64,000 nt of DNA from Candidatus Gastranaerophilales bacterium. GTDB lineage: Bacteria; Cyanobacteriota; Vampirovibrionia; Gastranaerophilales; Gastranaerophilaceae. The position numbers and the translations under genes are program-made. The notes beneath the pieces were generated by a model. The model was not told the DNA's origin. It worked only from the letters and a program-made list of their open reading frames with translations, and did no database searches. Shown one piece after another: positions 1-8,431 of the stretch (its first letter is position 1; each line of letters begins with the position of its first letter). The stretch is from NCBI GenBank assembly GCA_944325025.1, contig CALUYN010000004.1, positions 1 through 64,000 of the forward strand. The letters run 5' to 3'.

Positions 1-77
1 GCGGAATCGGTAGACGCGTCGGACTTAAAATCCGGTTGGAGTTAAATCCAGTGCCAGTTCAAGTCTGGCCCAGGGCA
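1..77 (+). tRNA. tRNA-Leu (UAA anticodon), 5' end cut by the window
   Basis: Seen: an anticodon stem TCGGA/TCCGG closes the loop CTTAAAA with anticodon TAA at 26-28. A long variable arm follows, typical of tRNA-Leu. The T arm GCCAG-TTCAAGT-CTGGC lies at 53-69, the 3' acceptor strand CCAGGGC at 70-76 and the discriminator A at 77. The first base of the window corresponds to about position 10 of the tRNA, so the 5' acceptor strand (expected GCCCTGG) and about two more bases lie outside. The 3' CCA is not encoded (AAC follows) and must be added enzymatically. Confidence 0.95.
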
Positions 78-83
78 AACTTA

Positions 84-111
84 AAAGAACTCATTAATGA
101 GTTCTTTTTTA
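84..111 (+). terminator. Rho-independent terminator of tRNA-Leu
   Basis: The palindrome AGAACTCATTAATGAGTTCT (86-105) is followed at once by a run of T (105-110), seven bases after the tRNA 3' end. This is a standard intrinsic terminator. Confidence 0.85.
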
Positions 112-156
112 TTGTGTAAAAATAAAGATAAGCGTAAAATAGTTGACTATTAGATT

Positions 157-224
157 TTGTTAAGAAATATAAATAAAATTTAATAGAAAAGCAATTTTAA
201 ATATCCTATATACTTTATATATAT
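157..224 (+). promoter_or_regulatory. HLR1-like promoter A, upstream of the 249 gene
   Basis: Three blocks in fixed phase: TTGTTAAGAAATATAAATA (157-175), AGCAATT (190-196) and TATACTTTATATATA (209-223). Read on the other strand, the first block is TTTATATT-TC-TTAACAAA, two mismatches from the cyanobacterial HLR1 consensus of two KTTACAWW repeats 2 nt apart. AGCAATT and TTTATAT are separated like -35 and -10 boxes (about 18 nt). The same order and spacing recurs upstream of six other genes in this window. Confidence 0.6.
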
Positions 225-248
225 GAGAGTATATAATTTAGGATAATT

Positions 249-1307
249 ATGACAAACGTATCAGGCACATCACAAAATAATAATTTTTTTAATAAAATTG
301 GCCAGGCCTTTAAACGTGGTTGGAATAACGGTAACCTTGCCAAAGGTGTTACTGCATTAGGAGCAACAACTTTCACCGTAGGCATGACTGGTGCTATGAT
401 ACATGACTTAAATAATAACAGCGGCTGCTGCAGAGGCGGCAGTATATTCTCCGGAATGTTTGGCGGAGGCTGTAATTATCCTGCCACTATGGGTATGCTT
501 GGCGGCAGCTTATGGGGCATGGGCGGTATGCCAATGGGTATGGGAATGGGCATGCCAATGTCATTCACAGGTATGAGTATGGGTATGCCAGGAGTATCCT
601 CAATGCCCGGTGCAACAAATATGGGATTTATGGGGCTAACAGGCGGCATGGATCCTTATGCATATGGGCAAATGTATATGCAGCAGATTATGGCTCAAAA
701 CCCTGGAACAACGACAACAGGCACAAGTACAGGTACAGTTGCAGGTGTAAAGAAACAAGATAATGAATACGCAGGCAAATGGGAAGAAGATCAATCCACA
801 GAAGCCGGCAGCAAGTTTGATACAGCAACTAAAGAAATGATTGATAAGAATGGCAATGCTGTTGATGGTAAAGAATTTAAATTGTCTGAAGAAGGAAATA
901 ATAATAATATTGAAAAGTATAAAAACGACTTATTAGAACTTGCAAAATCTTACGCAGCGCATATGGAACAAAACGGAAAAGGTACTGTAAATCAAGAATT
1001 ATCAATGCAAGAATTTGTTAAATTTGAATTATCAAAATTGCCTGAAAATGCGACAGCAGATGAAAGACAAGCAGCAGAAAACATGGCTAAAATAGCCTAC
1101 GCAAGAATAGACTTAAATCAGGACGGCAAGGCTGACTATAAAGAAATTGCAGCAACAATGGCAACATTTGACAAAAATGCAGATGGGACATTGACTTCAA
1201 CTGAATTAGCTGAAGCTTCTGATGCAATGACTGATGCTTCAAAAGCTGACTTCTCTAATACATTAATCAAAAATTACAAAAAATTATTTGGCAGCAGTGA
1301 GGAATAA
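249..1307 (+). CDS. Gly/Met-rich protein with C-terminal EF-hand pair, unrecognised family
   Basis: A 352-residue protein with no family I can name. Residues 1-55 hold a hydrophobic Gly/Thr/Ala stretch (about 33-50). Residues 60-150 are extremely rich in Gly and Met, with many MGM/GMP repeats and a Cys pair. The C-terminal half is hydrophilic and ends in two calcium-loop motifs, DLNQDGKADYKE (288-299) and DKNADGTLTSTE (308-319), each with the spaced Asp/Asn, central Gly and final Glu of a canonical EF-hand. No classical signal peptide is obvious. The start ATG at 249 follows the tripartite HLR1-like promoter at 157-224. Its low-complexity N-terminal design resembles the genes at 8432 and 10003, which have the same promoter. 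The 3' end overlaps the convergent csaB by 24 bp. Calcium binding is likely; a surface or membrane location is inference. Confidence 0.85.
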   Translation: MTNVSGTSQNNNFFNKIGQAFKRGWNNGNLAKGVTALGATTFTVGMTGAMIHDLNNNSGCCRGGSIFSGMFGGGCNYPATMGMLGGSLWGMGGMPMGMGMGMPMSFTGMSMGMPGVSSMPGATNMGFMGLTGGMDPYAYGQMYMQQIMAQNPGTTTTGTSTGTVAGVKKQDNEYAGKWEEDQSTEAGSKFDTATKEMIDKNGNAVDGKEFKLSEEGNNNNIEKYKNDLLELAKSYAAHMEQNGKGTVNQELSMQEFVKFELSKLPENATADERQAAENMAKIAYARIDLNQDGKADYKEIAATMATFDKNADGTLTSTELAEASDAMTDASKADFSNTLIKNYKKLFGSSEE

Positions 1308-2297
1308 TTCATCACAATCAGACCAGTCAAAGGATTTAGACTTCGCAAATCTCAAAAGCTCTTCACTTTTGAGATTTTTTAGCTGTGAATAAATTTCATC
1401 AAAATTATCATGAGCATCCATTGAAATCATAGGGATTGATGCATCATTAGCCAATTTTTCTACTTTTATATCATAGTTTATTGCACATGTCTTAACCCCG
1501 CATTTTATAGCAGCCAAAAGTGCGTGAAATCGCATTCCAATCATATATTCAAGAGAAGAAATTCTGTTGATTATATCATCTGTTACGATTTCTGTTTTAA
1601 TATCTGGATTAATACTATGAAGAATATCATCAAATTTTTTACAAAGTTCTAAATCCAGAGCTTCTTGCAATGAAAATATTTCTATTTTTCTGTCACTGAA
1701 ATTCTTTGTTACAAACAAAGCTAATTTGTGCAAAAGATTGTAATTCATTGTTTTGAAATTTCTTAACTGAACGCCGACAGAATTTGAGTTTGATGCTCTT
1801 TTAATATCAAGAGAGTAGACCGGATCGCATACAAGTTTTGCGCTTACTCCGCATTTATTTAACAAGTTTAGGCTAGCCTCATCTCTTACAGTAACAAGAG
1901 AACACTGCTTCAATAAGTTCATGACAATAAACCTTGCAAATTTGTTGTACACAGGCCCTATACCCTGCGCAAAAATTATTACTTTTTTATTAAATAGAAG
2001 CCCTAGTGCAATTATTAATGAATAATAGACAAGGCTTTTTAAACTTGTAACATCCTGCAAAAGGCTTCCCCCGCCAGATATAAGGACATTTGAATTCTTT
2101 ATTGATAAAATCACTTTTTTCAAATCAAAACTTTTGACTGAATTTACACCGTAAGTTTTTGAGGTAAATTCAGGATCAGAAGAAAATACAGTAATGTCCA
2201 CGCCCAAATCTTTCAAATGTCTCGTTAAAACAGAAAGTATGGCTTCATCTCCAAAATTCTTAAAACCGTAATAACCGGATATAACAGCTTTAACCAT
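1284..2297 (-). CDS. csaB: CsaB-type polysaccharide pyruvyl transferase
   Basis: This 337-residue protein matches the CsaB/WcaK pyruvyl transferase family, which adds a ketal-linked pyruvate to cell-wall polysaccharide so that SLH-domain proteins can bind it. Seen: the N-terminal motif GYYGFKNFGDEAI (8-20), GGGSLLQD (75-82), QGIGP (111-115) and a C-terminal segment with MRFHALLAA typical of the family. It is the last gene of a minus-strand operon: its ATG overlaps the end of kdgK by 8 bp, which suggests translational coupling. An SLH protein is encoded at 26550-27824, giving a plausible client. Why a wall gene sits with Entner-Doudoroff genes is unclear. Confidence 0.9.
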   Translation of the reverse strand: MVKAVISGYYGFKNFGDEAILSVLTRHLKDLGVDITVFSSDPEFTSKTYGVNSVKSFDLKKVILSIKNSNVLISGGGSLLQDVTSLKSLVYYSLIIALGLLFNKKVIIFAQGIGPVYNKFARFIVMNLLKQCSLVTVRDEASLNLLNKCGVSAKLVCDPVYSLDIKRASNSNSVGVQLRNFKTMNYNLLHKLALFVTKNFSDRKIEIFSLQEALDLELCKKFDDILHSINPDIKTEIVTDDIINRISSLEYMIGMRFHALLAAIKCGVKTCAINYDIKVEKLANDASIPMISMDAHDNFDEIYSQLKNLKSEELLRFAKSKSFDWSDCDELFLTAAK

Positions 2298-3234
2298 TGT
2301 TACCTCTATAGACGGAGTAAACTTCTTCTTTGTACGGGATTGATTTTATTGCACCTATACCCTGTGCCTGCAAGCCCGCAAGAATTGAGGCAAATTTAGT
2401 CGCTTCAAGAGGTGTAAATCCATGAGTATATGCGTGCAAAAAACCGCCATTAAAAACGTCACCGGAACATGTTGTATCAATATAGTCAGAAGAATAAAAT
2501 TCAGTAAATACAATATTTCCGTTATAGCCTGTATAATACCCTTTTCGTTCAATTGATTTTAAAACAACGATAGAAATTCCCATATCCCAAAGCTTTTTTA
2601 TAGCATTTTCATAAGAATCAATTTCCAGAATATTAATAGCGTCATGCTTTGTATTCATAAACATTATATCAACATAAGAATTAATTCTTGAAAAAGCTTC
2701 TTTTGCATCGTCAGGAGTGGTCAGTTTTGAATAATAATTCGGGTCATAAGCTGTTGTAATTCCATTTTCTTTTGCAAGTTTAAAAGCATATTCAACGGCT
2801 TCATCAGCAGACGGCGAAAGCGACTGCGTAACTCCAGAGGCATAAATTACAGAAGCATTTTTTATATAATCTTCTTTTATATCATCAATAGAGAGTTTAG
2901 ATGTGGCAATTTTTTTTCTGTAGTGAACAATTTCTTTCTCATCAAGGGACGGGCGGGCAATTATATAAAGGCCATTTGCCTCATTAGTCAATTTTACCTG
3001 AGAAATATCAAGACCTTCTGCTTCCCAACTGTCTAACAAAAAGTTTTTAAAAGGATCATCGCCTATTCTAGTAATAAAACCGACTTTTGAACCCATTCTT
3101 AATGCAGCAATAGCAGTGGATAGAGCATCACCGCCGTAACTTTTATAAAGACAACTTGCATCAGACAGTTTTGCATTAGTTGATAATTCTATTAAGCTTT
3201 CACCTATGGCGACAATGTCTAATTTTTCTTCCAT
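2290..3234 (-). CDS. kdgK: PfkB-family sugar kinase, probable 2-keto-3-deoxygluconate kinase
   Basis: A 314-residue ribokinase-fold (PfkB) kinase. Seen: the N-terminal substrate region with YGGDALSTAIAALRMG (33-48), HYRKKIATSKLS (104-115), which resembles the YYR...S segment of 2-keto-3-deoxygluconate kinases, and the C-terminal PfkB signature DTTCSGDVFNGG (253-264) with catalytic Asp259. The usual DTxGAGD is slightly altered to DTTCSGD. It would phosphorylate KDG to KDPG, the substrate of the aldolase encoded 2 bp upstream. That adjacency is the main reason to prefer KDG over fructose or ribose. The 3' end overlaps csaB by 8 bp. Confidence 0.85.
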   Translation of the reverse strand: MEEKLDIVAIGESLIELSTNAKLSDASCLYKSYGGDALSTAIAALRMGSKVGFITRIGDDPFKNFLLDSWEAEGLDISQVKLTNEANGLYIIARPSLDEKEIVHYRKKIATSKLSIDDIKEDYIKNASVIYASGVTQSLSPSADEAVEYAFKLAKENGITTAYDPNYYSKLTTPDDAKEAFSRINSYVDIMFMNTKHDAINILEIDSYENAIKKLWDMGISIVVLKSIERKGYYTGYNGNIVFTEFYSSDYIDTTCSGDVFNGGFLHAYTHGFTPLEATKFASILAGLQAQGIGAIKSIPYKEEVYSVYRGNNG

Positions 3235-3236
3235 AT

Positions 3237-3845
3237 TTAACCTTTTAATTCTTTTAAAACTTTTTTAACTCTCTGTGTGATTTCACTCAATGAATAATTT
3301 TCGTAAAAGTCACGGCCTACACCTACAACCGCTGCGCCTGCATTTATATAAGACTTAATTTCATCAATTTTAACATTCCCTAAAGGCATAATGTTTAAAA
3401 AAGGCATGGGTCTTAACAAATCTTCAACATACATTGCTCCGCCCATAGCAGTAATCGGATAAATCTTAATAAGGGGAATTCTTGCTTTCCAAGCATTATA
3501 TGCTTCATTAGCAGTAGAAGTTCCTGCAATATAAGGAATTTCTTTATCTTTTGAAATTTTAACAAGGTTCATCGAAAAAACAGGCGAAGATAAGATTTTT
3601 GCGCCTGATAAAATTGCCGCATCAGCCTGCATTGAAGTTATTACACCGCCTGCACAAACATAGGCTGATTTTGAAACTTCTTCTATAACTTTGTAAATTG
3701 AAGTATTTTCAACATTGATTTCTAATGCCTTAATCCCGCCTTCTATTAGCGCATTTGCAATATCAAGCGCCTGTTTAGGATCTCTTTTTCTTACTATAGG
3801 AAAAACTTTCTCCTCTGCCAAAAGTTTAATTAAATTTTCTGTCAT
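3237..3845 (-). CDS. eda: KDPG (2-keto-3-deoxy-6-phosphogluconate) aldolase
   Basis: A 202-residue class I aldolase of the KDPG/KHG family, the usual size. It splits KDPG to pyruvate and glyceraldehyde 3-phosphate in the Entner-Doudoroff route. Seen: ALEINVENT with the catalytic-site Glu42, CAGGVIT (64-70, the GAGTV position) and LIKIYP with the Schiff-base Lys127. The start ATG has AAGGAT just upstream. It is the first gene of the operon eda-kdgK-csaB and is divergent from the cyclase at 3900, with 54 bp between them. No 6-phosphogluconate dehydratase is in the window, so the pair may serve uronate or KDG catabolism instead. Confidence 0.9.
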   Translation of the reverse strand: MTENLIKLLAEEKVFPIVRKRDPKQALDIANALIEGGIKALEINVENTSIYKVIEEVSKSAYVCAGGVITSMQADAAILSGAKILSSPVFSMNLVKISKDKEIPYIAGTSTANEAYNAWKARIPLIKIYPITAMGGAMYVEDLLRPMPFLNIMPLGNVKIDEIKSYINAGAAVVGVGRDFYENYSLSEITQRVKKVLKELKG

Positions 3846-3899
3846 AATCTATCCTTTTTCCGAAATTTATTATATCATAAAATAAAGGGATTATTTAAA

Positions 3900-5846
3900 A
3901 TGAAATTATTTAAAGGTAAAGCGTTCTTTTTAAAAACAATATTATTTCATATATTTCTAGTTTTAATTATATCATTTGTTTCGTTGAATTTCTGGGAAAA
4001 CCCTATTTACGACACAATAGTTAATTCGGCAAATGCAACTGTTACAGGTTCGGATGAAATTTCTCTGATAGTAATTGATGACAAATCTCTTGACAGTTAC
4101 AGATGGCCATGGGCAAGGTCTTTGTATGGCGAAATTTTCGACTACCTGAATAAAACAAATGCAAAGGTTGTTGTTTTTGACTCAATTTTGAGAAGTCTTG
4201 ACAAAGAAAGACCTGCCTCATCTGATAATTATTTTTTTGATGTAGTAAGCAGCACTCCAAACTTTATCGGCGGATATATGGCAATGACTTCCGAATATGA
4301 AAATCCGCAGGAAGGCGAAAATTACGATAATGAATTTCACAAAAAATTTGCCATTGACATATCCGACAAACGTACAAAAAATAACGCAAGATACAGTGTA
4401 TACAAGAGTCTTACTATATTCCCGCAGGCTTACTTTAACGCACAACAACATGTCGGCTCAGTTAACCTTAATTTAAATCCTGTTGACGGCGTATTGCGCA
4501 CTTCAAACGATTTAATCAGTTATAACGACAATTTTTATCCTTCTCTTGCGTTAAGCGCCTATCTGCTTGCGAATAAAACAGACAAGATTACTTTAACAAA
4601 CAACCATATCATTGTGGATAAAACCGGTTTAAAAATTCCAGTTCTCAAACAAGCGGGAGATATAACCCACTACATAAAATATTACAAACTCCACGACAAT
4701 TCAGCATATTCTCACAAAAATTATTCTGCAATTGACATAATTAATTCAAACAGACTTATAAAAGAGGGCAAAAAACCGATTGTAAACCCGTCAGAATTTG
4801 ATAACAAAATAGTTCTTGTCGGAGCAAATGCACTAGGAGTGGAAGATGTTTTGGAAACTTCAATATCGCTGAGCCATCCCGGTGTTGACATACAAGCTAC
4901 AATATTAAACAACTTTCTTGATAACGAATTCATGATAAAAATTTCTGCTCTGCCCAATTTTATAATTATCGTATTATTTACGGTTATAACGTTTGTTTTA
5001 ATCCTTATGCTGCCATTTCTTGCATCATTACTTACTTTGATTGCCGGAGCAGTATTGTACATAGTATTTTGCGTATTTTGTTTTAAGCATAATGTGGCGC
5101 CTAATGTTATCACACCGCTTGCTGTACAGCTTAGTACAATGATATTCGGCTACTCATACAGATTTATTATTGAAGGCCGGAATAAGGAAAAAATTAAAAA
5201 CGCAATGGGCAAGTATCTGTCGCAGGACATTATGAAAAACGTTGTCCAAAATATTGATGACATAAAACTAGGCGGGAAAAAAGCCAATGTAACTGTTTTG
5301 TTTGCTGACATCAGAGGCTTTACCAGCATGAGTGAAAAAATGACTGCAGAAGAAGTTTCCGTTATACTAAACGAGTATTTTTCAGAAATTGAACCAATTA
5401 TTACAAAATACAACGGAGTCATAAATAAATTTATAGGTGATGCTGTTATGGCTATTTTCGGAGAACCGATACAGGATATAAACCATCCGCAAAATGCAGT
5501 TAAATGCGCCTGCGAAATGCTTAAAAAAGTTGATCAGCTTCAGGACAAATGGCTTTTTGAGGGCAAACCAAAAATTGAAATAGGAATAGGTATAAACACA
5601 GGCGAAGCGTTTGTCGGAAACATAGGCTCCGAAACACGTCTTGAATATACTGTAATCGGCGATATGGTAAATCTTGCAAGCAGAATTGAAAGTTACAACA
5701 AAGTATACAAAACTAATCTGCTTATAAGCAGTTCAACATATTCTTATGTAAGCGATATTGTTGATGTTATTAAAATTGCAGATGTCACAATTCGCGGCAA
5801 AGCAAAAAAAATGGATATCTATGAGGTTTTACGTTTAAGTGATTGA
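3900..5846 (+). CDS. Adenylate cyclase with extracytoplasmic CHASE2 sensor
   Basis: A 648-residue class III nucleotide cyclase. Seen: one N-terminal membrane helix (about 8-28), a CHASE2-type extracytoplasmic region (about 30-345, with SLIVIDDKSL and WPWARSLYGEI), three hydrophobic helices (about 350-425) and a cytoplasmic catalytic domain (about 460-640). Metal-binding Asp470 (FADIRGFT) and Asp514 (KFIGDAV), transition-state Asn591 and Arg595 (GDMVNLASR) are all present. Lys510 and Asp588 fit ATP rather than GTP specificity. This CHASE2-3TM-cyclase layout is common in Cyanobacteria. The start has AAGGGA 9 nt upstream. The stop lies inside recG (8-bp overlap), so the two are probably co-translated. 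The signal sensed is unknown. Confidence 0.92.
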   Translation: MKLFKGKAFFLKTILFHIFLVLIISFVSLNFWENPIYDTIVNSANATVTGSDEISLIVIDDKSLDSYRWPWARSLYGEIFDYLNKTNAKVVVFDSILRSLDKERPASSDNYFFDVVSSTPNFIGGYMAMTSEYENPQEGENYDNEFHKKFAIDISDKRTKNNARYSVYKSLTIFPQAYFNAQQHVGSVNLNLNPVDGVLRTSNDLISYNDNFYPSLALSAYLLANKTDKITLTNNHIIVDKTGLKIPVLKQAGDITHYIKYYKLHDNSAYSHKNYSAIDIINSNRLIKEGKKPIVNPSEFDNKIVLVGANALGVEDVLETSISLSHPGVDIQATILNNFLDNEFMIKISALPNFIIIVLFTVITFVLILMLPFLASLLTLIAGAVLYIVFCVFCFKHNVAPNVITPLAVQLSTMIFGYSYRFIIEGRNKEKIKNAMGKYLSQDIMKNVVQNIDDIKLGGKKANVTVLFADIRGFTSMSEKMTAEEVSVILNEYFSEIEPIITKYNGVINKFIGDAVMAIFGEPIQDINHPQNAVKCACEMLKKVDQLQDKWLFEGKPKIEIGIGINTGEAFVGNIGSETRLEYTVIGDMVNLASRIESYNKVYKTNLLISSSTYSYVSDIVDVIKIADVTIRGKAKKMDIYEVLRLSD

Positions 5847-8217
5847 AAATCTTGAACAATTGAAAAAAGCCATAGAAATTGAAATTCAATATAAATTTAT
5901 TGATATCCATGGCAAATCGCAGTCTTTTTCTTCATTTATCAAAAATGAAGCTAAAAAATACTATAAATTATCAAAAAAAAATCCCAAATGGTCGCTGCTT
6001 GCTGAAATATTTGAGCAATACCCGTTTGCAAATGTAAATGAACGAAGAAAAAGCATTGACAGACTTATTAAAGTCCTAAAATCAGAAACATCACCAAAGC
6101 CTCAGGAAAGTAAAAAAAATAATCCTCTAAAATCTGCTGCTGAAACAGATGTTATGTACATAAAAGGCGTAGGCCCCAAAATTGCTTACAAACTTAACAA
6201 ACTAGGAATTTATACGGCTAAGGATTTAATGCTTTATTTTCCTAAAAAGCACATTGATTATTCATCAAGAACATTAATACGAAATTTAAAAGAAGGGGAA
6301 ACTACAACAGTTTTCGGCTATATTACCTCTGTTTCGGCATTTAATACTAGAAACAAATTATCAGTTATTAAAGTTACTGTTGCTGATGAAAGCGGCAAAG
6401 TTGATTTAAGTTTTTTTCAGGCGAAATCAAATCAGTTTATGCTCCAAAGAATAAAATCCCAATTCCCTAAAAATGCAGGCATAATGATTTCCGGCAAAGT
6501 TAAACGCAGCAGCTATGATAACAAATTAACCTTTGACAAACCAAATTACTCAATAATGACCGGAGAATTTATTGAAGATAAAAATTCCAATCTTAACCTT
6601 GCAAGAATTGTTCCGATTTATACAGTTTGCGAAGATTTAAGCATAAAAGTTCTCAGGCGCGCAATATTTAATGCTATTGAAATGTATAAAAATGAAATAG
6701 AAAATATTGTTCCCGATTTTATTAGAGAAAAATATGGTATTTTAGACAAAAAAACTGCTGTTGAACAAATACATTTTCCAGAAAGTATGGAACTTCTTGA
6801 ACAGTCTAGATTTTCACTAATTTTTGAAGAACTTTTTGTTATCCAGCTTAAACTTGCAAGAATAAGGGAAGAAAATGCTAACACCCACTCATCAATCGCC
6901 CTGAAAATAAAAACAGACGGCCTTGTAAGAAAATTTATTGACAATTTGCCCTTTGAACTCACCGGCGGTCAAAAAAAAGCAGTAAATGAAATTCTTAATG
7001 ATTTGAACTCTGATGTTCCGATGGCAAGGCTGCTGCAAGGAGATGTCGGCAGCGGGAAAACTGTTGTTGCAACTATTATGCTGTTAGCAGGAGTAGAAAA
7101 CGGCTATCAAGGTGCAATAATGGCTCCGACTGAAATTCTTGCGCAGCAGCACTACAACAATCTGATAAAATGGTTAACTCCTATGGGAATAAGTGTAGGC
7201 TTGTTTCTTGGAAGCCAGGGCAAAAGAGTCAGAGAAAAATTCCGCACTGACTTAAGAAACGGACAAATGAATATAGCAGTCGGAACCCATGCGCTTATTC
7301 AGGAAGGCGTTGATTTTAACAACCTCGGCGCTATTGTTGTCGACGAACAGCACAGATTTGGGGTAAAACAAAGAAATGTTCTAAAGAAAAAATCTCAAAA
7401 TCCGCAAATGCTTACAATGACAGCAACACCAATACCAAGGACTCTTGCGCTCACCGTTCACGGCGATTTAGATTTAACAATAATAGATGAACTTCCAAAA
7501 GGCCGCAAACCAATTAAAACATCACTTGTAACCTCGCACAGAGGGGTTTATGAACTTATACAGCATGAAATCGAGCAAGGCCGGCAAGCATACGTTGTTT
7601 ACCCATTAATAGAAGAGAGCGAAACACTCTCGGCAAAGGCTGCAACAATTGAGTCTGAACGCCTGCAAACAGAAGTATTCCCTCAATTTAAAATCGGTCT
7701 GCTCCATGGAAAACTTAAAAATGATGAAAAAGAGCAGGTTATGGAAGATTTTAAAAATAAAAAATATGATATTCTTGTTTCAACAACCGTTGTTGAAGTA
7801 GGAGTTGACGTTCCAAATGCCACTGTTATACTTATTGAAAATGCTGAACGCTTTGGCTTATCGCAGCTTCATCAGCTTAGAGGCCGTGTCGGACGAAGTG
7901 ATTTGCAGTCATACTGCATACTTTATACAGCCTCAAAGTCACAGGAAACCCGCGAAAGATTAAATATTATGGCTCAGACAAACGACGGCTTTGTAATCGC
8001 TGAAAAGGATTTGCAGCTCAGAGGCCCTGGAGAATTTTTAGGAACAAGGCAAAGCGGCTTGCCTGATTTGATTATATCAGATATTGTGCGTGATGCTAAA
8101 ATTCTTGAACTTGCGAGAAACGAAGCAATTGATTTTGTAAAAACAAAAAATATAAATAATTTTCCAACACTAAAAGAAGCTACATCAACAAACATTTTAG
8201 GCAGTCTTGATATTTAA
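5839..8217 (+). CDS. recG: ATP-dependent DNA helicase RecG
   Basis: RecG, 792 residues, remodels stalled forks and Holliday junctions. Seen: an N-terminal extension of about 100 residues before the helix-hairpin-like YIKGVGPKIAYKLNKLGI, the OB-fold wedge domain (about 150-260), Walker A GDVGSGKT (401-408), Walker B DEQH (502-505), TATPIPRT and, near the C-terminus, the ERFGLSQLHQLRGRVGR motif followed by the TRG region. An N-terminal extension of this type is also found in cyanobacterial RecG. The start is GTG at 5839, inside the end of the cyclase gene. I chose it because it keeps the reading frame contiguous and overlaps the upstream stop by 8 bp, a common coupled arrangement. Confidence 0.95.
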   Translation: MIENLEQLKKAIEIEIQYKFIDIHGKSQSFSSFIKNEAKKYYKLSKKNPKWSLLAEIFEQYPFANVNERRKSIDRLIKVLKSETSPKPQESKKNNPLKSAAETDVMYIKGVGPKIAYKLNKLGIYTAKDLMLYFPKKHIDYSSRTLIRNLKEGETTTVFGYITSVSAFNTRNKLSVIKVTVADESGKVDLSFFQAKSNQFMLQRIKSQFPKNAGIMISGKVKRSSYDNKLTFDKPNYSIMTGEFIEDKNSNLNLARIVPIYTVCEDLSIKVLRRAIFNAIEMYKNEIENIVPDFIREKYGILDKKTAVEQIHFPESMELLEQSRFSLIFEELFVIQLKLARIREENANTHSSIALKIKTDGLVRKFIDNLPFELTGGQKKAVNEILNDLNSDVPMARLLQGDVGSGKTVVATIMLLAGVENGYQGAIMAPTEILAQQHYNNLIKWLTPMGISVGLFLGSQGKRVREKFRTDLRNGQMNIAVGTHALIQEGVDFNNLGAIVVDEQHRFGVKQRNVLKKKSQNPQMLTMTATPIPRTLALTVHGDLDLTIIDELPKGRKPIKTSLVTSHRGVYELIQHEIEQGRQAYVVYPLIEESETLSAKAATIESERLQTEVFPQFKIGLLHGKLKNDEKEQVMEDFKNKKYDILVSTTVVEVGVDVPNATVILIENAERFGLSQLHQLRGRVGRSDLQSYCILYTASKSQETRERLNIMAQTNDGFVIAEKDLQLRGPGEFLGTRQSGLPDLIISDIVRDAKILELARNEAIDFVKTKNINNFPTLKEATSTNILGSLDI

Positions 8218-8334
8218 TTATCAAGGACTTATATCACGGTTTACACCGGATTTTACAAGGAGAGGGCTAGGGTGAGGTTTCTTTACACCCTCCCTGATTA
8301 GGGAGGGGAGAGGGTGAGCAACTGTCAGAAGAAT
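8218..8334. repeat. Intergenic palindromic repeat (CCCTCCCTGATTAGGGAGGG type)
   Basis: The 5' half of the gap after recG carries the inverted repeat CCCTCCCTGATTAGGGAGGG at 8288-8307, flanked by AGGGTGAG motifs on both sides. The same 20-mer recurs at 11696-11715, and related stem sequences occur at 12307-12340 and inside tsaD (31965-32005). It has no T run and no ORF. It looks like a dispersed, probably non-autonomous palindromic repeat. Confidence 0.7.
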
Positions 8335-8403
8335 TTGTAAAGTTTTGTTAATAAAAATTTGCCCAAAATAGCAATTATTTAAAGTGTATATACTTTATAT
8401 ATT
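8335..8403 (+). promoter_or_regulatory. HLR1-like promoter B, upstream of the 8432 gene
   Basis: TTGTAAAGTTTTGTTAATA (8335-8353), AGCAATT (8370-8376) and TATACTTTATATATT (8389-8403). On the opposite strand the first block reads TTAACAAA-AC-TTTACAAA, one mismatch from the HLR1 double repeat. AGCAATT to TATAC is 19 nt, exactly as at 190/209 and 9941/9960. Confidence 0.65.
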
Positions 8404-8431
8404 TAAGAGTATAAAAATAAGGAGAATTACT

